NCBI RefSeq assembly: GCF_020382885.2
Contig: NC_058515.1
Location: 9,717,223-9,781,222, forward strand
Direction of reading: 5' to 3'
DNA: 64,000 bases
Source of the DNA: Scatophagus argus
Taxonomy: Eukaryota > Chordata > Actinopteri > Scatophagidae
The notes beneath the pieces are model-generated. The model saw only the letters and a program-made list of their open reading frames with translations. It had not been told where the DNA came from and did not search any database. Shown one piece after another: positions 1-13,400 of the stretch. The position numbers and the translations under genes were made by a program. Position 1 is the stretch's first letter, and every line of letters starts with the position of its first letter.

Positions 1-86
1 TTGCAGAAATACTACAATAGCAATAAAAGAAGTCGCGTTTGTTTGATTTTTCTTTGGTGGGGATTAGAGGAGACATTTGGCGTGTC

Positions 87-435
87 ATGGAGAGCCAAGC
101 GGGCGAGCACCAGAGCTGCGAGGACGTGCGGAAGAGCGGCTACCTCCGCAAGCAGAAGTCCATGCACAGGCGATACTTCGTGCTCCGCGCCGCCTCTGAA
201 CGCGGCCCGGCCCGCCTGGAGTACTACGAGAGCGAGAAGAAATTCCGTGGCAAGGCCCCCGTCCCGAAGAAAGCCGTGGCGCTGGAGCTGTGCTTCAACA
301 TCAACAAGCGGGCCGACTCCAAGAACAAGCACATGATCGTGCTGTACACCCGGGCCGAGAGTTTCGCCATCGCCGCGGAGAACGAGGCGGACCAGGACGA
401 GTGGTACCAGGCCATGGTGGACCTGCAGTGCAAAA
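87..435 (+). CDS. Insulin receptor substrate (IRS1-like), coding exon 1: PH domain
   Basis: First coding exon of an insulin receptor substrate, the cytoplasmic docking protein that links activated insulin/IGF-1 receptors to PI3-kinase, GRB2 and SHP2. The ATG at 87 has G at -3 and G at +4. It encodes 116 residues plus one base. After a short N-terminus, VRKSGYLRKQKSMHRRYFVL opens a pleckstrin-homology domain (about residues 14-113) ending in the conserved tryptophan of DEWYQAM. NINKRADSKNKH and EYYESEKKF-type blocks are typical of IRS PH domains and look closest to IRS1. The donor is AAAA|GTAAGC, phase 1. It joins the exon at 9,782 to give an uninterrupted frame. Only 86 bases of upstream sequence are in the window, so promoter and most 5' UTR are missing. 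IRS family membership is near certain; which paralog is not (see findings for the irs3 hypothesis). Confidence 0.93.
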
Positions 436-2357
436 GTAAGCGAGACACTCACAAAACACTCATGCACGCTCGCACTGCATGTATGCATGCACGGCACACA
501 ACTGAGCAACTGTACGAGGCTCCCGCATGAGAGAGGAGAAACGTGGCAGTGGCTGCAGAGCGGAGCGGCGGCGGCGGCGGCGCACTGCAGATCGGGACAT
601 GTTTGGTTCCAGTGTTTTGGATAATATGCGGGGATTATTTAAAAACCATTACAGCTCGCCAAGCCAAGTTTACATAGTCTGTGGCGCGTGTGCACTGCTC
701 TTTTAAGGTTGTCAGGATTTTAAGCTGGGTGGTGTTCATTTCCACACTTCAGACAGTTTAAAGTTGTTTACAAGCGGCCTCTGGCGCGCGCGCGTGTGTG
801 TGTGTGTGTGTGTACACTTGCGCGCTCCAGATGCACTGTAGAGCTTATCCTCCACACCAGCCCTTATCACACCGGTGTCAGGTCAAGATATTTGCTCCTA
901 GTTTGTCCTCCAGACTTTCTTTGGGTTTTTTTTCTGTCTCTGTGGGCCTCAGCTGTAGTCCGCTCTTTCCCAAGTCAACTGCACAAACACACCCTGCCCT
1001 CTTGTTTACTTTGCCTGCTGTGCTCTTTCTGCTGACACTGCAATATTACACCAGAAGGCATTGATCTTAGAGGGAGGGTGGGTGGGGGGTGTCCCAAAAG
1101 TAGTCGAAGAAGAGCACCTTTAACACCTGTCCCCCTCAGAGACCGTCCAGTTCATTAAATATTCATATTTATCTCTTGATTGAATAGTAATGAGTAAGCA
1201 GCTTAGCTTCTCCTGCAGTGGATTTATTCAGTGCTGTCTCATTGGACAAATGCACTCTCCCACCCCCCCACCTCTACTTAAAAAAAAAAATCACCCATGT
1301 AGATTTTTCTCAAATAGTGTCTATCAGCCGCTGTGCAAACACAGCTGTCGGAGCAACAGTGTCAGCAGGGCGACTTCAGATCACCTGTTAAGCCCCCACC
1401 TCGCTGTGAGAGAGCAGACGGGCCGCAAGGGACACGAGTGACGCAATCTTGGCAAAGCAAGGTACGAGTTCAAGGTGCTTGTCACTCATGACCCTCCTGC
1501 ACTGTTACACAAAGCAGCTGATTGCTGAGCAGAGAGAGCGATCCGTTTAATACTCCCGTTCTCTTTTGAAACCCCCGGAGAGTAAGTTGTTTCGAGGTTG
1601 AAGACAGGGTTTGGCTGATTTACGGGCCACCGCCTCCCCGCTGAAAAGATGCAGGCTGCCAGGAGGTGCATTAGGGGAAATCTCGTGGAAACCCTGCAAA
1701 TTTCTGATTTGGTGTCAAGGTTGTGTACACCCCCCACCCCCCTCCGCTTTTACACAACTGGGTCTGTGTGCTTGTTTGTGTGTGTGTGTGTGTGTACAGC
1801 CCACTTTTCCCAAGTGTGTGGCAATTTCCCACAAAGACGGGAAAGCGAGAGGACAGATGTTGGAGCCGACACTTTAAAGCCTAGAAAAGTCACTAAGTGC
1901 TTGTGCTTAAAGGTCAGACGTACAGAAATCTTTACCGGCCTGCTGCTCAGCAGGTGAGCGCGCCCGACCGTCCGAGGAAACCAGACAAGCGGCCGGCCGG
2001 CTCAACCGTCATCATGAGTCCTTTGTGAAATTACAGGTCCGCTGTGCTGCGCTGACGGCTTCTCATCTCCCTCTTTTGTTGCTTCGAGTGTTGGGTTTCT
2101 CCTGTAAATCACACTCTCAGACAGCGACAAAGGGCTGCGGCTGCTGCTGTGTAAAGGCACACGCTGGCTGGCATTTTCTTGTGGTATGTGCTGCAGTTTC
2201 TGTTCATACAAAAATGAGGCCACACACACACACCCCACATACACACACTTAGACACATGATCCAGGATTGTGTAGGGAGAGTTCCTGCAAGAGGGGGAGT
2301 TGTTTTGGGCCGCCGACTATTGCTGCCTAAACCTGCATGGGCGAAAATAGCTTCAAT

Positions 2358-2358
<1 letters not shown>

Positions 2359-2389
<31 letters not shown>
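2359..2389 (+). repeat. (CA)n microsatellite in IRS intron 1
   Basis: About 15 uninterrupted CA units. A second tract lies 123 bases downstream. Confidence 0.95.
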
Positions 2390-2391
<2 letters not shown>

Positions 2392-2507
2392 AACACTGTC
2401 AGGATTCCTGCCTGTAATAACCCTCCTCTAGTATGTGCAACTCATACACAGTTTCAAGTCTTCGGTGTCTGTGTGTTGATTGAACCTCCTCCCCATTCAG
2501 CCTTCAC

Positions 2508-2511
<4 letters not shown>

Positions 2512-2545
<34 letters not shown>
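2512..2545 (+). repeat. (AC)n microsatellite in IRS intron 1
   Basis: About 17 uninterrupted AC units. Confidence 0.95.
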
Positions 2546-2547
<2 letters not shown>

Positions 2548-5500
2548 ACTGTCACTTCTACCACTGCTTGTCCCACTGGGAAGACAGAGGAATTCACAGC
2601 CTGCAGAATGAGCACCGGGCGATGCTGATGAGCACAGAGCCAGTAGATGCTGCAGTGTCTGTCTCACATACTTTCCAAGAGGGCCACTCCTTCAATCTGA
2701 TACCTGTGTAGCTGCTCATATGAGGCCCCCCGGGGCAGGGGTGGTGGTGGTGGAGCGGTTTCTCAGCAGTACACTTCAGATGAAGCACAATACTGTACAC
2801 ATCCATGCTGTCATACAGCGCAGCGTCTTCCATACTGTGTTTGGGGCCTGGGAAACTCTGCCAAAGCGGCTCAGGAACCGTCTAGTATCGTACAGCCTGC
2901 CCTCGAGCCGGCGGTAATTGCACAAACATGAGCCAGCTGCCGTGCAGGGCGATATTAGGATCCCGGTTATTTATTCAGCTGAGTCCAGTAAGACCCTTTT
3001 GGGCAGCGAGTACAGTATCAGGGCTTGAGGGCAGCTATTTGCTCAACTGTTAGGAGTCAGTCGAGTGTGTAAAGGCTTAACCTCGATGAGACGGGCCAAG
3101 CTGCGGCCCGCAGTCGTTGTCAGGAAAACTGTCAGCTCAGGCCACCACCTCGGGAGTCGTCACTGACCTCAGTGAAACCGAGTTAAACACTGGAGCAAGT
3201 GGCGCTAAATGAGTCGGAAACAGGAGCTACAAACACGAACACACAAGAAAGGCTGCATGTATGAATTTAAAAAACTTTAATTATGTTTACGTTACCCAGA
3301 GTGCAGCTGAAATGTAGATTAGTCCAAGACAGAAAATCAGTAACTATTTTAGATTTTGTCATTTTTCAAGTAGAAATGTCAAACTCTGATTCCAGCTTGT
3401 GAAACAAAAGTTTGTTGTTTTTTTTTGCCCTTTTCCGTCATATCTAATAATAATCTGTTTGGCTTTTAACCAGTTGGACAAAAGAAGACATCTGAAGATG
3501 CCGCCTTAATGTTATAATGACCATTCTTCTTTCTGACATTGAAATCGAACAAACGGTCGTCAGATTAAACGATGACGGAAAACCTTCCTTTGCAGCCGCA
3601 GCCTGAGAGCGTCGTCTGTCTGTTCAGCTGGTTTTGTTGTGATCTTCAGAGGTTTGTTGACATCCCTGCAGTACAGTAAATCTCCATGGAAAAAATACAT
3701 TTGAAACACTGAGAAACAACATCTGTTTCCAAATATAATGATATGGTTATTCATGCTAATCCACAAAACCTCACTGTAGATGTGTTTTCAGTTAGGGCTG
3801 TGGATTATCACGATGTAGATTTTGACACTTTTTGACACCACAAAACAAATGTGTTTGGTGTCAGATTTAGCCAAGCCTCAAAACATCAGGAAATCACACC
3901 AAAACTCTTTTCGTTTTTTAAATGAGTTTTCCTGATGGTGTCAAGATTAAAGATGCTGTTTGTGGCTCAGGAGTGTCATGTGGCTACTCTGGCCAATGAG
4001 ATCTGGATCTCACCAGTGGCTCGCCGAGCTGGCCGATTAAATGTTAAGCCGCGCTTAAGCACTGCTCATCTCCCTAATTAGGTTGTAATTTTGGTCTCGA
4101 GGGTCACCAACTGGTGGCACAGCTGAGGCTGTGTGCTAACGAAGTCAGAGAGGAGAGAGCACTGCGTCTTCTCAACTGTTTCATCCCCTGCAGTGGAGCT
4201 AGTTCACTTCCAATCCTGGCTCAAAGAGCGTTGAGCTGCCACAGGATTTTTCCTGCGCGTAAATAGTTTGTACAGGTTAACACCATCTAATTTCATTTAA
4301 CACGACAAGCTGGCCAGCCGGGCTTTATTATGGCCGGCTCTGGCTTGTTGCAGCAGCTTTTTGCATTACAGTTACAGTTAAATGTCATTATTCTGTAAAG
4401 GCCTTGAGCGCTCCTCGTTATGCCAGCCGCTGTGCGCTGGAGTTGCCTCATCGCTTAAGCAGCCCGTCAATTAGGTGGTCGGGTTTGACTGACAGTAAAG
4501 CGAGGCCAGGGGCAACGGATCCATTTAGCCCATATGTTGAGTATGACAGAGCCGAGGGGCTTTAACTGCATAGCAGGCTGTATTGATTGCTGTTGGTAGA
4601 TACTCACTCATTACCGTTCCTGTAGTGGAGTTCAGGAAGTTCATGAATTGAGATTTATCGGCCTTACTGTGAATGCATGTGAAACATGCAGAGAAATTAG
4701 TGAAAGCCTTCCTCGTTAGTTGGCTGTGCTGTTCCTCTGGAGATGCTATGCCACAGATGATTGGATGCCATGTAACACTAGTGTTGAGACATAAGAGGAA
4801 GTCTGTCTCAATCTCTGCAGGAAATGTAAAAAGCTTCTGTTTTTGTTTACTATGTTTTTCAAAAAACAAAAGAAAAAAGTGCCTAAAGTAAAGTCGTGTT
4901 CTATAAGCTTTAAGTGTTGCTTTTGAGACCAAAATCCCAGCAGTTTTATAAAATGAGATGAAAGTTGTGCGAAGCTTTGTGGTGTTCTTTACATCTTCAC
5001 ACAAAGGAATGTACACAGGCGAGTTGGAGAGTTTTCTGTTTCCTTTCGCTGTGCACACCCTTACAAGTGCAATCCTTACAGGTATATATAACACAGCATA
5101 ATAAGTTAAATCCTCAGGCCTTTGAAGCCCCCTCTTAATCATTAAGAAACAAGCCTGCTTCGTTTCAAGTGCAGCTGTTTCTTGCCTTGGCCCAGGGTAT
5201 TACAAAGTTTGACAAGGCAGATAGTCACAAAGTGTGCACACATGGCTGCTTGCTGGTACATAACCCTGATGCTAACGACGTAAGGTATGACGTGCAGCCT
5301 GCTTGATATTCTTTGTCACATGTCAGTGTCAGCTTTCCAGACTGATTTTATATATTTTAATCTAATTCTTTATTCAAATGGGGGAAAAGTCAGTGGCCTC
5401 TTGCCTGGATGGCCAGAATGAATTCCTGAATAGTTTAATTCTGAAATTCAATTTATTCACTTTGGAAAATTTGTGTAATAGGAATCTTATTGGATAATTT

Positions 5501-8500
5501 TTCAAAACTACACATGATTTTATTTAAAAAAAAAACTCAATATTTTGGAAGTTAAGGCCCTCAAGCAGAACATAACTGGTTTTGTTCACATTTCACACTC
5601 TGAGCCAGACTCAAAGTCTAAGACGAGTGCCAGTTTAGTGAGCGTGTTTGCTTCTGATTACTTACTTAAAGTTTTTTTTTTTTTCATGGACAGCAAATCT
5701 CGTCCATGCCACTGATAATTGATAACCGATAAATAATAATTTCATGCACTTTGTGTGTGTGTGTGTGTGCTCTCATGGCTGACACAGTACACATGTCTCA
5801 GGGAAGCATCATGTCCCTGAGTGTGGGCCCAGAGAGGGGGGGGGGATTACAGATGGTGGTGATGGGTGAAGAGATAGGAACCAGAGGAATTGAAAAAGAG
5901 GGAAATGGGTACACATGTCAGCCAGAGATTAGACCAACTGTTTTCACTGCTCAGTGGCTAACTCTGTCTCTTCTCTGAAGTACATGCCCGAACAAAAGTA
6001 CACAGCTGTCTCCCATCTATCCGCGATGGTAACCTGGTATGGCAGTGGGTGGGGTGTGATATGAGGGGCACAGTAGCTAAGATTGAGGGGGGTAGAAAAT
6101 GGGGTTTAGCCCTCAGAAGTTTTCTGTGCAGTGTTTTGTGGTATTATGGCGCAGCACAGCATGCTAGGGTAATGAGGTCAGAAACTTGAAGCAGAACCGA
6201 GTGAGAGCCAGCCGCTTTGTTTGCCAAAGCAGTTTTCCCTGATTTACAGGCTGCATTAGCTAACTAAGAAGAGGGATTATATTTTGAATCTTGCTATAAA
6301 TTTCATTCATCTAATTTTTTTTTTTTCACAGAAATGCAATATACTTGACCGTAACTTAAATGCGGAAAGCCAAGTGAGCGGCTCAGATTTTAAAACTCAA
6401 ACTTACGCCAAATAGAATCCAACCCACTGGCACAGTGCTTCAGTAACAATACCCCCCGTCCTCTCCTCGCTGTGGGTGAGAAGACACAATCCACAGGCAC
6501 TCAGGATCCCTAAGGAAGACCTACTTTCTTTGTGTGATAACCATAACAGCCATAATCAGCCTGTCACTCAAGGAGGAGTTGTCAATATCCCATCAGACAT
6601 CTGGCAGCCCTGAGGGTAAATATTGCACCCTGTTCCTCCCTCTAAACATGCAGTGAGCAAGCAAGGGACACACAACGTCGCCTCAACGCCAATAACTCAT
6701 ACATTAAATCCCAGAAAATTGGGTTAGATTATGGCCCCTTTATATACAGTATGTGTTCTCAAGAGAGGCAGCTGAGCATAGCAAATAAATTGGCATGAAT
6801 AGACAGCAGTGTTGGCCGCGTTAGGTTGCCATTCTCGAACCACACATGAGACTGAAAGTTTCATGTGCGGTCATGGCCAAAGTGAAGTAAACACCTGGTG
6901 TGTGAATAAGCCAGTGTAAGTTGTTTTCAGGTTGCTGAAAACTGAGAAATAAATAAAGTCAACTTTTATAAACCTCTTTACATACACCATCCCTCAAGGT
7001 TGAATGAAGGTTGGCTGAATGTTTTTCCGCACACATCGCCCTTATTCAACCAGCAAGCTTAACGCAGACGCTTTATCACCTCCAGGTGTATTTTGCTTTC
7101 ATGTGCATCCGCCTTTCGTCCTCAGCTTCATCTCCTTCTAAGGGCCATTTTGAGTGCATGTTTTTCTGAGGGTTCATTGTGTTGTATAGGGGTGGTGATG
7201 TGCTGCACGGAAGTTAAGATAAGATAAGATAAGTTTACCGGTTTATAGCCTTTTTATACAAAGTGAACAAGAAAAGAAGGACCTGGCTCTCTCAACAGCC
7301 ATCTCTGGTTGAGCACGCACCCTGCCATGCAGGTCTGCCAGGGGAAAGCCAGGGGCAATCTATAATTCATACATCTCCATGTAGGATCAACGCTAGCTTT
7401 ATGTAACCATGAAGAAAGGATGTTCATTAGGGTTTAATCATCCCTGTATTCCAGGAAAGCCTCTCAAAGGTTTTCATTGCTGTTGAGAATTGTCTGTATT
7501 TTTATGTTTGTGTATGTGTGTATCTTTTGAGGGCGCAGCTAAGGTTTAAGGGTGCACTGTACACAAAACAAACAACACACTTATTCTCTCCTAAAGACGG
7601 GCCCTTGGAACGGGAAACTATTCGAGGAATTATGCTGCGCTGCAGTCTGAGTCAGTCTAAAGAAGTAAAGGCCCAAAAAGTTTCATTTTAAAATAAATAA
7701 AGCCTGTAATTACATTTTTTAAAATCCAAGCAGTCCTAAAATAAACTCGCCTCTTTCAAGGCTCTTTTTAAAAGGGCCCTTATTGCCTTCTTTAATGGCT
7801 CTCTGGTATCTCTTTGCAATCTCCTGCAGTCCCTCATTCTCTTGGTCCCCACTGAAAAATCCCCAAACCATCCCTTCCTGTTGTAAATCTAAATCGAGGA
7901 GGCAAACAGGACTTCTTGCACACAGCTCCTCACACACAGAGAGAAGCAGTACATGAAACAGCCATGCATGGCCTTGAGTGAGTCATCTAATGCGGGGGGG
8001 GGGGGGGTTGCCTTCACACACACACTAAGCCGCAGCCTCCATGGCTTTCAACAAAACATCTATTCTGAGTCGCTTTCAAGTTAAGAGCGATCCTCCAATT
8101 TTGGGCAAGAAGGCCGAGCGTGACACGTCAGACCTCTCCCTCTTTTGCAATCACAAGTAAAAATGTTTTGGGAAGAGGACCTAGGCAAGTGTTTGTCATA
8201 ACGGAAGCTCATTTAATATGGCGTCCACTGTGCATGCTGAGGCTTCTCGTCTACATATGGTTGTCATTGTAGGATTTGGAGTGGAGTCATGGGAAAGGAA
8301 GAACAAATGCATGCTGACATACTTGCGAATATAATACTGCGGTCAGGAGACACTGTGATTAGCTTTATTTGACCAAAATCACTGCTTTAAGTAGAATACC
8401 ACACAAGCTTTGAGAAAGTATGGCCTTTCACTCAGTTACTTGTCAAAAAAGACACTTGTCCCTTCTTCAGTATGCCAGATGTGATGGCCTAATGAGGCAG

Positions 8501-9781
8501 GTGTTCAAGTTCACCATTACTGCACAAAGAACATCCTGTACCCATGAAGGGAACAGGTGAGGTGGAGGTTTGTTTCTTCAGTCTTGTCATGATGTTGATT
8601 GATTGTATGTGTTGTAGATTGGTAGTTGTCATGCTCAAACATATCCACCCTGGCAATTCGACAGAGAAAACTAAGAAATGTGGTAAAAGAGAAAGGAAAG
8701 GGGCAATTTTTAAGGAACATTTCAGGGTGGTTCCTTTGAAGACGAATAAGATTCCACCCTAAAACATGAGTCACATCGTGGTATTCCTATAATCCTGGTG
8801 TTTTTTAGTCTACACACATGAGGTCCCTTGTGGCTGAAAGTAAGAGAGCTTAGAGGTAAATCTGTGATACATTCAGAGGCACAATGAGTTGCCCAGCATG
8901 ATAGAATTGATCTAATTTTCTGTGGAAATGTGCAGATTTCCTGCTTTAGATCTGTGAACAATAAAGTGACTTTAAAAACCAAACAGGCAGTCAAATATTG
9001 TTAAGTGGTTAAGTCCTTTGCCTTTGAATGGCCACTACAAGCTCAGGATCCAATTTTAACAAGAGCTTTCTCTCCTGTTTTTCCTCGCCTCACTAATTCC
9101 CTGCTGTCTGAATACAGAATACTTAACACAAAGGGTGAATGGACTGCCTGTAGTTCTGCTAAAAGACACTAGGTTTTATTAGTTTACAAAGCCACTTTAT
9201 TGTCAGTAGAACAGCCCCAGAAGATGGCTCTTGAGGAGCTTATAGAGTGCTTCCTCTCAGCTTTCTGGCCATCTATTTGCATTTGGTTTGGAGAAGATTC
9301 ACTTGTTAAGCATTTTCCAAGTTGGTGTTTTTCCACAACGGTTGCTTTTCTTTCATAGTCATCACTCTTGTGCGCAGCTTTAGTTGTCAGCAGGTTCATT
9401 TTTCCACACTGGTGTATGTGTGCAGGATGTTTGTGTGTAGTTGATGAATGAGACCCCAGGTATGGAGCCAGTCGGTACAGTGAACAGGTCTCACAAGTTC
9501 CTGCATGCTTCGTTTGAACTCAAATCAGGTTTGGAAATCAGTGAAAAGCTCAATATCAGCAGAGCTTACGTAAGAAAGGCTCTCGTCCTCTGCTAACAGG
9601 TAAATAGTGGTGGTTTCACCTGGTGTTCCCTTTGTTCACAAATGCGTGAAGGTCATGTTAGGAATTTGTTGCAGCAGTTGTTCTCCATTAATCCTCTACT
9701 GTATAACACATTTTTCCTTGTCAGTCATAGCCTTTTAGTGTTTCACTCTTACTACATTTTAATATCCTTCTGTCCCTCCAG

Positions 9782-10083
9782 GTAAGAACCCCACTGACAG
9801 CGGGGCTGCTGGGGATTATGGAGTACCCAATCCTGGGCCGGCATTCAAAGAGGTGTGGCAGGTGAAGGTGTGGCCCAAAGGCCTGGGTCAAGCCAAGAAC
9901 TTGGTGGGCATCTACCGCCTTTGCCTGACTGATAAGACGGTCAACTTTGTAAAGCTAAACTCTGATGCTGCTGCTGTGGTGCTGCAGTTGATGAACGTCC
10001 GCCGCTGCGGGCATTCAGAAAACTTTTTCTTCGTGGAGGTGGGACGCTCCGCTGTGACAGGCCCGGGCGAGTTCTGGATGCAG
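9782..10083 (+). CDS. Insulin receptor substrate, coding exon 2: first part of PTB domain
   Basis: The exon completes the split codon (A+GT) and encodes residues 117-217. A short linker is followed by the phosphotyrosine-binding domain that recognises the NPEY motif of the insulin receptor juxtamembrane region. It starts near residue 138 ([17 protein letters not shown]) and contains the hallmark blocks [33 protein letters not shown] and [15 protein letters not shown]. The acceptor is TGTCCCTCCAG; the donor CAG|GTGAGT leaves phase 0. The exon itself begins GTAAGA, so the acceptor is immediately followed by a donor-like sequence. In human IRS1, IRS2 and IRS4 this region lies in one uninterrupted coding exon, so introns on both sides are notable. 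The exon is 302 bases, so skipping it would shift the frame. Confidence 0.93.
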
Positions 10084-10487
10084 GTGAGTCTGTAATCTAC
10101 ATTCCCCTTTATGTATGCTGCACCATCTTGTCTCATATACATTAAGAGCCTATAATCAACATAGCCAGAGGAACTGACAAGCTCTCTCACATTATGGTTA
10201 GAGTTAACCTTGTGTTGTGATCGTATTCATTAAGGTTGCTGCTCGACCGTAACTTGACCATAGCTGGAAATGAAAGGCAGTGGAGACACTGTAATTTGGT
10301 ATTTTTTTTAGTACCTTAACATGAACACTTTAGATTGTAAAAATTAACTTAAACAAAAGTAAAATAAGCCAGTTTGAGCCCACAATTTAAAGATTCTCTT
10401 TAAAAAAATAGTTTGATTATTTCTTTTTTAGATATATATTTTATTTTATTTTTTTTTGTCTGAGAGGGTTTCTGTGTCATATCTTAG
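10084..10487 (+). other. Intron 2 of the IRS gene (404 bp)
   Basis: A short intron inside the PTB coding region, between FWMQ and VDDS, with donor GTGAGT and an acceptor preceded by a long T-rich stretch. It is phase 0. Nothing else is visible in it. Confidence 0.88.
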
Positions 10488-13400
10488 GTAGATGATTCAG
10501 TGGTGGCCCAGAACATGCATGAAACCTTGCTGGAAGCCATGAAGGCCCTGAGCGAAGAGTTCCGGCAACGCAGCAAATCTCAGTCAAACTCCGGCCCTGG
10601 AGGAGGTGCTACTGCTTCCAACCCCATTAGTGTTCCCTCACGCCGCCACCACCCAAACCCTCCTCCCAGCCAGGTAGGCTTCACCCGCCGACCCCGAACT
10701 GAGCCTCCTGGAGGAGCTAATGGTGGAGCAGGGGTCAGCAGTGCCAATGCTTCTCCAACCCCACGGCATAGCTTTCCAAGGTCTCGCACTGCCAGTGATG
10801 GGGGGAAGGTTGAAGAAGGGATGGCAGGAACTACACCGCTCCAAGGGCCGAGCTCCAGCCCCTCCACCAATGGCTCCTGCTCCACAACCCCAATCCTCAG
10901 GTCGAAGTCAGCCCGTTCAGCACCTACCACAGCTGCTAAAACTCCTCTTGGGTTGATGCGCTCAATCTCCACCCCAGCACCCTCCCCAGCTCCAAGTCTC
11001 TCCTCTAGCTCTGGGCATGGCTCTGAGTTTGGAGGCATAGCGTCCTCCACTGGTGCTGGTGCGTCTGGTGCCTACAGTCGTGTCCCCTCCCATCACACAT
11101 CTATCTCGGGCTCACCCAGTGACTATGGCTCTTCAGACGAGTATGGCTCTAGTCCTGGGGATCACACTCTCCTCCCCTCCCCTAGCCTCCCTGGAAGCTC
11201 TGTTGGTAGCGCTGGGAGCCAGTCACTTGGTGAGGAGGGAGCCAACTATATCCTGATGGGCCAACGTAGTGGTGGTGGTGGTAGTAGCAACAGTAATCAA
11301 GGGAGCTTAACATCCAGCTCCCTACCAGCACCAGGAACACCAACTTGTGGCTCTCAGTCCCAGACCAGGAGAGTCCTGCGGCGCTCCTCCAGCCGTGAAT
11401 GTGAAGCTGAGCGTAGGTTGCTAAGCAAGCGGGCTTCATTACCTCCGATGGCCCTGGAGAGGCTGGCCCCAAGACAGCGCAGAGCTGAGGAACCAGCAGA
11501 GGAAGATTCAGCTGATTATGCCATCATGTCAAGGAGCACCAGCCGCGAGTCTTTCACTTCTACTTCTTCTTCTACACAGAGGGAATCTCTCATGGGTGGT
11601 GGATCAGCAGGGGGAGGAGGGGGGTATTTGGATGTGGCGGGTGAGTTCAAAAGTGAAGGTGGTGGAGGAACAAGTGGAAGTGTAGATTTAGGTGTGGACA
11701 ATGGGTACATGTCCATGTTACCTGGCGTCACTCAGCCTCCAGTGTCCTTGTCCCAGTCATTGGCTGTTTCTGTCCCAGACTCTGATGCCAAACCTGCTGA
11801 TGATTACATGGCCATGACCCCTAACAACAGCGTGTCGCCTCCACAGCAGATTAGGCCTCCACCAACTTCTGATGGCTATATGATAATGTCCCCCAATAGC
11901 AGCTGCTCTCCTGACCAGCGTGGAGGTCTCTCTGGTGTTGCTTGGGTGGGCAGTAGCAGTGCTGACAGCAGGGCAGGCAGTGACTATATGAACATGTCTC
12001 CAATCAGTGCACGTTGTGTAAACGGTAGCCCCCCACCTCCTGACCACATCGATCATTTGGAAACCAGTTCTCAGCAGCAAGCCCCCAAGATGGTGTATTC
12101 TTATTATTCCCTTCCCCGTTCTTACAAACACAACCCAACTGGTGGACACTTTGACGATGGACTTGGACGAGGCAGAAGGCCCAATGGCAATTGTAGTAGG
12201 GGAATGAGTGTAGGTAGGACTATGGGAGGGTGTCAAGAGCAATCGTCAGCAGGTAATTCAATGGTTGGACGCCACCTGTCACTCTCCTCCTCCTCATACT
12301 CCTCCAGCTCAGCCAGCAGTGAGAGCCTTGGAGAGAGCGAGGACAGAGCTACCCAGACAGTGAGCACCATGGCTGGGGCAGCTCAGTCCAAAGATAGAAG
12401 TAAGCTCCAGCAGAGACGGGGCTCTGGTGGATTGTCCAAGCAGGGTAGCCATACTAGAAGCAGACCAGTTAGCCTGTTTGTTGATGTATCCAAGGCTAAC
12501 ACCCTTCCTAGAGTCCGTGAGAACCCCCTGCCCCCAGAACCTAAGAGCCCTGGGGAATATGTAAGCATTGAGTTTAAGGGGGAGAAGTTCAGCCATACTG
12601 GGAGTGGAGGAGGGTCCGGCAGGGGTCTCAGGCATGGTTTATCATTGGCTCATGGCTCAAACAGCAAACATCCTCAACACAGACCAACTTCTTGCGTAGG
12701 CAACTTTATCCCCCTCTCCCGTAGTCCCTCTGCCCCCATCACTTCCCCAGCTGCCTCTGAGTATGTCAACATGGACTTGGGTCCCTCTCCCTCCCCTTCA
12801 CCTCTCTCTCTTACGCCACTAGTTTTCCCCTCTTTCCACACCCCTCCCACGCCCTCAACTCTTGCTCATGCCCCCAAGGCCTGTGATGAGAGTACTGCTA
12901 GCCCTCAGGAAGAGGGGGCCCAAGTTGCTGAGGCACCACTTAGGAAAAGCAGAGAAAGTGTTCCATCAGTGACTGAGTCTGAGTCCCCAACATCCTGTGG
13001 AGACTACACAGAGATGGTCTTTAGCTTGAACAACAACACCGTCCCTAGGTCCTCAACCAGTGTCTCTCCCAAAGCCCCTTCCCCCACGAGGACTGATTCT
13101 TCTGTTTCATCGCTATCACAGGGTCTAGACTTCCCACTATCCAAAACAGGATCCAACCCAGATCACGGGGCTAAAGTTATCCGAGCTGACCCCCAAGGAC
13201 GCAGAAGGCACTGCTCAGAAACCTTCCTTGCCTCACCTTCCCTCCCCACCTCTACCTCTACTTCCTCTTCGTCTGCTGCCTCCTTCTTTCCAGAACACGC
13301 CCAAGCTGTGGCCCGCCGTCTTTGGGGGAATGGTGCTGTGACAGATAACCCCACTCAGTTTGCCCTCCCTGGACAGCAGTCCCTTCCGACAAACACCCAG

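Larger units (their letters stand above)
436..9781 (+). other. Intron 1 of the IRS gene (9.3 kb)
   Basis: This runs from the GTAAGC donor at 436 to the pyrimidine-rich acceptor ending at 9,781. It contains (CA/TG)n tracts at about 786-813, 1,777-1,794, 2,359-2,389, 2,512-2,545 and 5,751-5,770, an (AAGAT)n stretch near 7,205-7,235 and a G run at about 7,994-8,008. A 205-codon open frame on the minus strand at 4,525-5,142 has no recognisable domain and is treated as chance. The stretch at about 4,010-4,520 is rich in homeodomain-like TAATTAG/CAATTAG cores and looks less repetitive than its surroundings, so it may be regulatory. I see no other gene in the intron. Confidence 0.8.

Noticed and set aside
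4525..5142. 205-codon minus-strand open frame in IRS intron 1
   Set aside because: No domain, signal or splice context. A frame of this length is not rare by chance in 64 kb read in six frames.
10580..13354. Antisense open frames opposite the large IRS exon
   Set aside because: The plus-strand frame shows clear IRS motifs; the antisense frames are shadows of its codon bias.
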